From Rutidosis leptorrhynchoides (Eukaryota; Streptophyta; Magnoliopsida; Asterales; Asteraceae), in contig NC_092341.1 in assembly GCF_046630445.1 (NCBI RefSeq), positions 293,078,001-293,142,000 on the forward strand: DNA of 64,000 nt, given 5' to 3'. Both the position numbers and the translations under genes were made by a program. Under the pieces are notes generated by a model, which was not told the origin of the DNA, ran no database searches, and worked only from the letters and a program-made list of their open reading frames with translations. Below, in pieces: positions 63,337 to 64,000 of the stretch (its first letter is position 1; every line of letters starts with the position of its first letter).

Positions 63337-63964
63337 CGATGGTGGCCGACGAAGAGTAGTAGGTCAAAATCGTTAACTACTCACCACCCATCGCACGCGT
63401 AAGTGGCCGACGAAGAGTAGTAGGTCAAAATCGTTAACTACTCACCACTACGCACCATGAGGCCGACGAAAAGTGCAACCGAAACGTTAACACTTACCTC
63501 AATCACAAGGATGGCCGACGAAAAGCGGAACCGCTTACCATCCCACGATAAGTGGCCAACGAAGAGCGGATCCCGAAACGGATAACACTCACCACTTACC
63601 CCAACACACATATGTGGCCGACGAAGAGCGATAGGTCAAACATTAATCACTCACCACATATCTAAACATACACATGTAGCCGACGAAGAGTGATAGGTCA
63701 AACGTTAATCACTCGCTACATGCCCGAACACACACATGTGACCGACGAAGAGCGATAGGTCAAGCATTAATCACTCGTCACATAACCAAACACACACATG
63801 CACACGTGGCCGACAAAGAGCGATAGGTCAAACGTTTATCACTCGACACATACGCCAAACAAATATAGTCAAAGAAGAGCTATCCACGCGGACATCACTC
63901 ACTATATTTTCCAGCCCAATTGTGGTCCTCGAAAAGTGAGTCCTAACGGATGTCACTTACCACA
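63337..63964. repeat. Tandem array of about 11 two-tier hairpin units
   Basis: Units begin near 63337, 63398, 63458, 63509, 63549, 63610, 63673, 63736, 63804, 63861 and 63921. Each has an outer stem of 5-9 bp, a conserved 5'-side bulge (CCGACGAA), an inner stem (often GAGYGAT with ATCACTC), an apical loop (often AGGTCAAACRTTA) and only about one base on the 3' side between stems. Outer arms change together: GTGG/CCAC, GAGG/CCTC, GATGG/CCATC, GTAG/CTAC, GTGAC/GTCAC, AAATATAGT/ACTATATTT. Confidence 0.8.
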
Positions 63965-64000
63965 CCGCACGCAAGCAACCAAATTATATACATAAGCGTA

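Larger units (their letters stand above)
62634..64000. mobile_element. Element F, one end of an LTR, continues outside the window
   Basis: Begins TGTAACAACCC at a sharp break from Athila E, like other LTR ends here. It holds a twin GC-rich 12-mer near its start and a tandem hairpin array to near the window end. No coding ORF is supported. Direction undetermined; neither primer site nor second LTR is visible. Confidence 0.55.

Noticed and set aside
63337..63964. CRISPR-like array
   Set aside because: Plant retroelement context, irregular unit length, no invariant repeat with unique spacers; the units are hairpins instead.

Overview
The window is plant nuclear heterochromatin made almost entirely of nested LTR retrotransposons. 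I see no host gene, rRNA gene, functional tRNA gene or organelle insert. The elements are Ty3/gypsy types of flowering plants (Athila, Tat, and a gag-only element primed by initiator tRNA-Met). The style of LTRs and motifs reminds me of Asteraceae; that placement is an inference from memory, not from a marker gene. Nearly everything with an assignable direction lies on the minus strand.

Layout. 1-11492: two head-to-tail copies of a small-ORF, non-autonomous family, here called X (X1, X2), sharing a long LTR. 11493-19763 and 43509-47349: two gag-less Tat copies (A and B) sharing a middle LTR (15144-16020), with an antisense ORF (aORF) at 16324-18401. Tat B is split in its integrase by element G (19769-43503, target duplication GTATT). 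G has only a broken gag, and its right LTR is split by a 17.1-kb Athila element D (24829-41924, target duplication TACTC). 47350-48841 and 57266-58181: remains of an older Athila-like element C, split in gag by the young X element X3 (48842-57265, target duplication TGTAC). 58182-58925: Helitron-like piece. 58926-62633: 3' LTR and 3' tail of a second Athila copy, E. 62634-64000: one end of an unclassified LTR, F.

How the parts work. D keeps the full Athila order: LTR, tRNA-Asp-type primer site, gag-protease-RT-RNase H-integrase in one frame, a small zinc-knuckle ORF, ORF3, LTR. All main frames carry nonsense codons. ORF3 has no usable ATG of its own; the sequence supports a 638-nt intron joining it to a 30-nt leader exon. 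X and G are non-autonomous and must borrow enzymes.

Most notable. (1) A pair of perfect or near-perfect 14-bp palindromes, CATGCGATCGCATG, whose starts are exactly 32 bp apart, occurs seven times: in Athila LTRs, in the unrelated X3 LTRs, upstream of ORF3 and in the Athila leader. In the five LTR copies it sits 22 or 24 bp upstream of a TATA box. The flanking arms vary but stay self-complementary. (2) F carries about 11 tandem units of roughly 60 bp, each able to form the same two-tier hairpin, with compensatory changes in the outer stem. (3) A 57-codon, very hydrophobic ORF with its own TATA box runs antisense inside X3. All of this was read by eye; no alignment or folding program was run.
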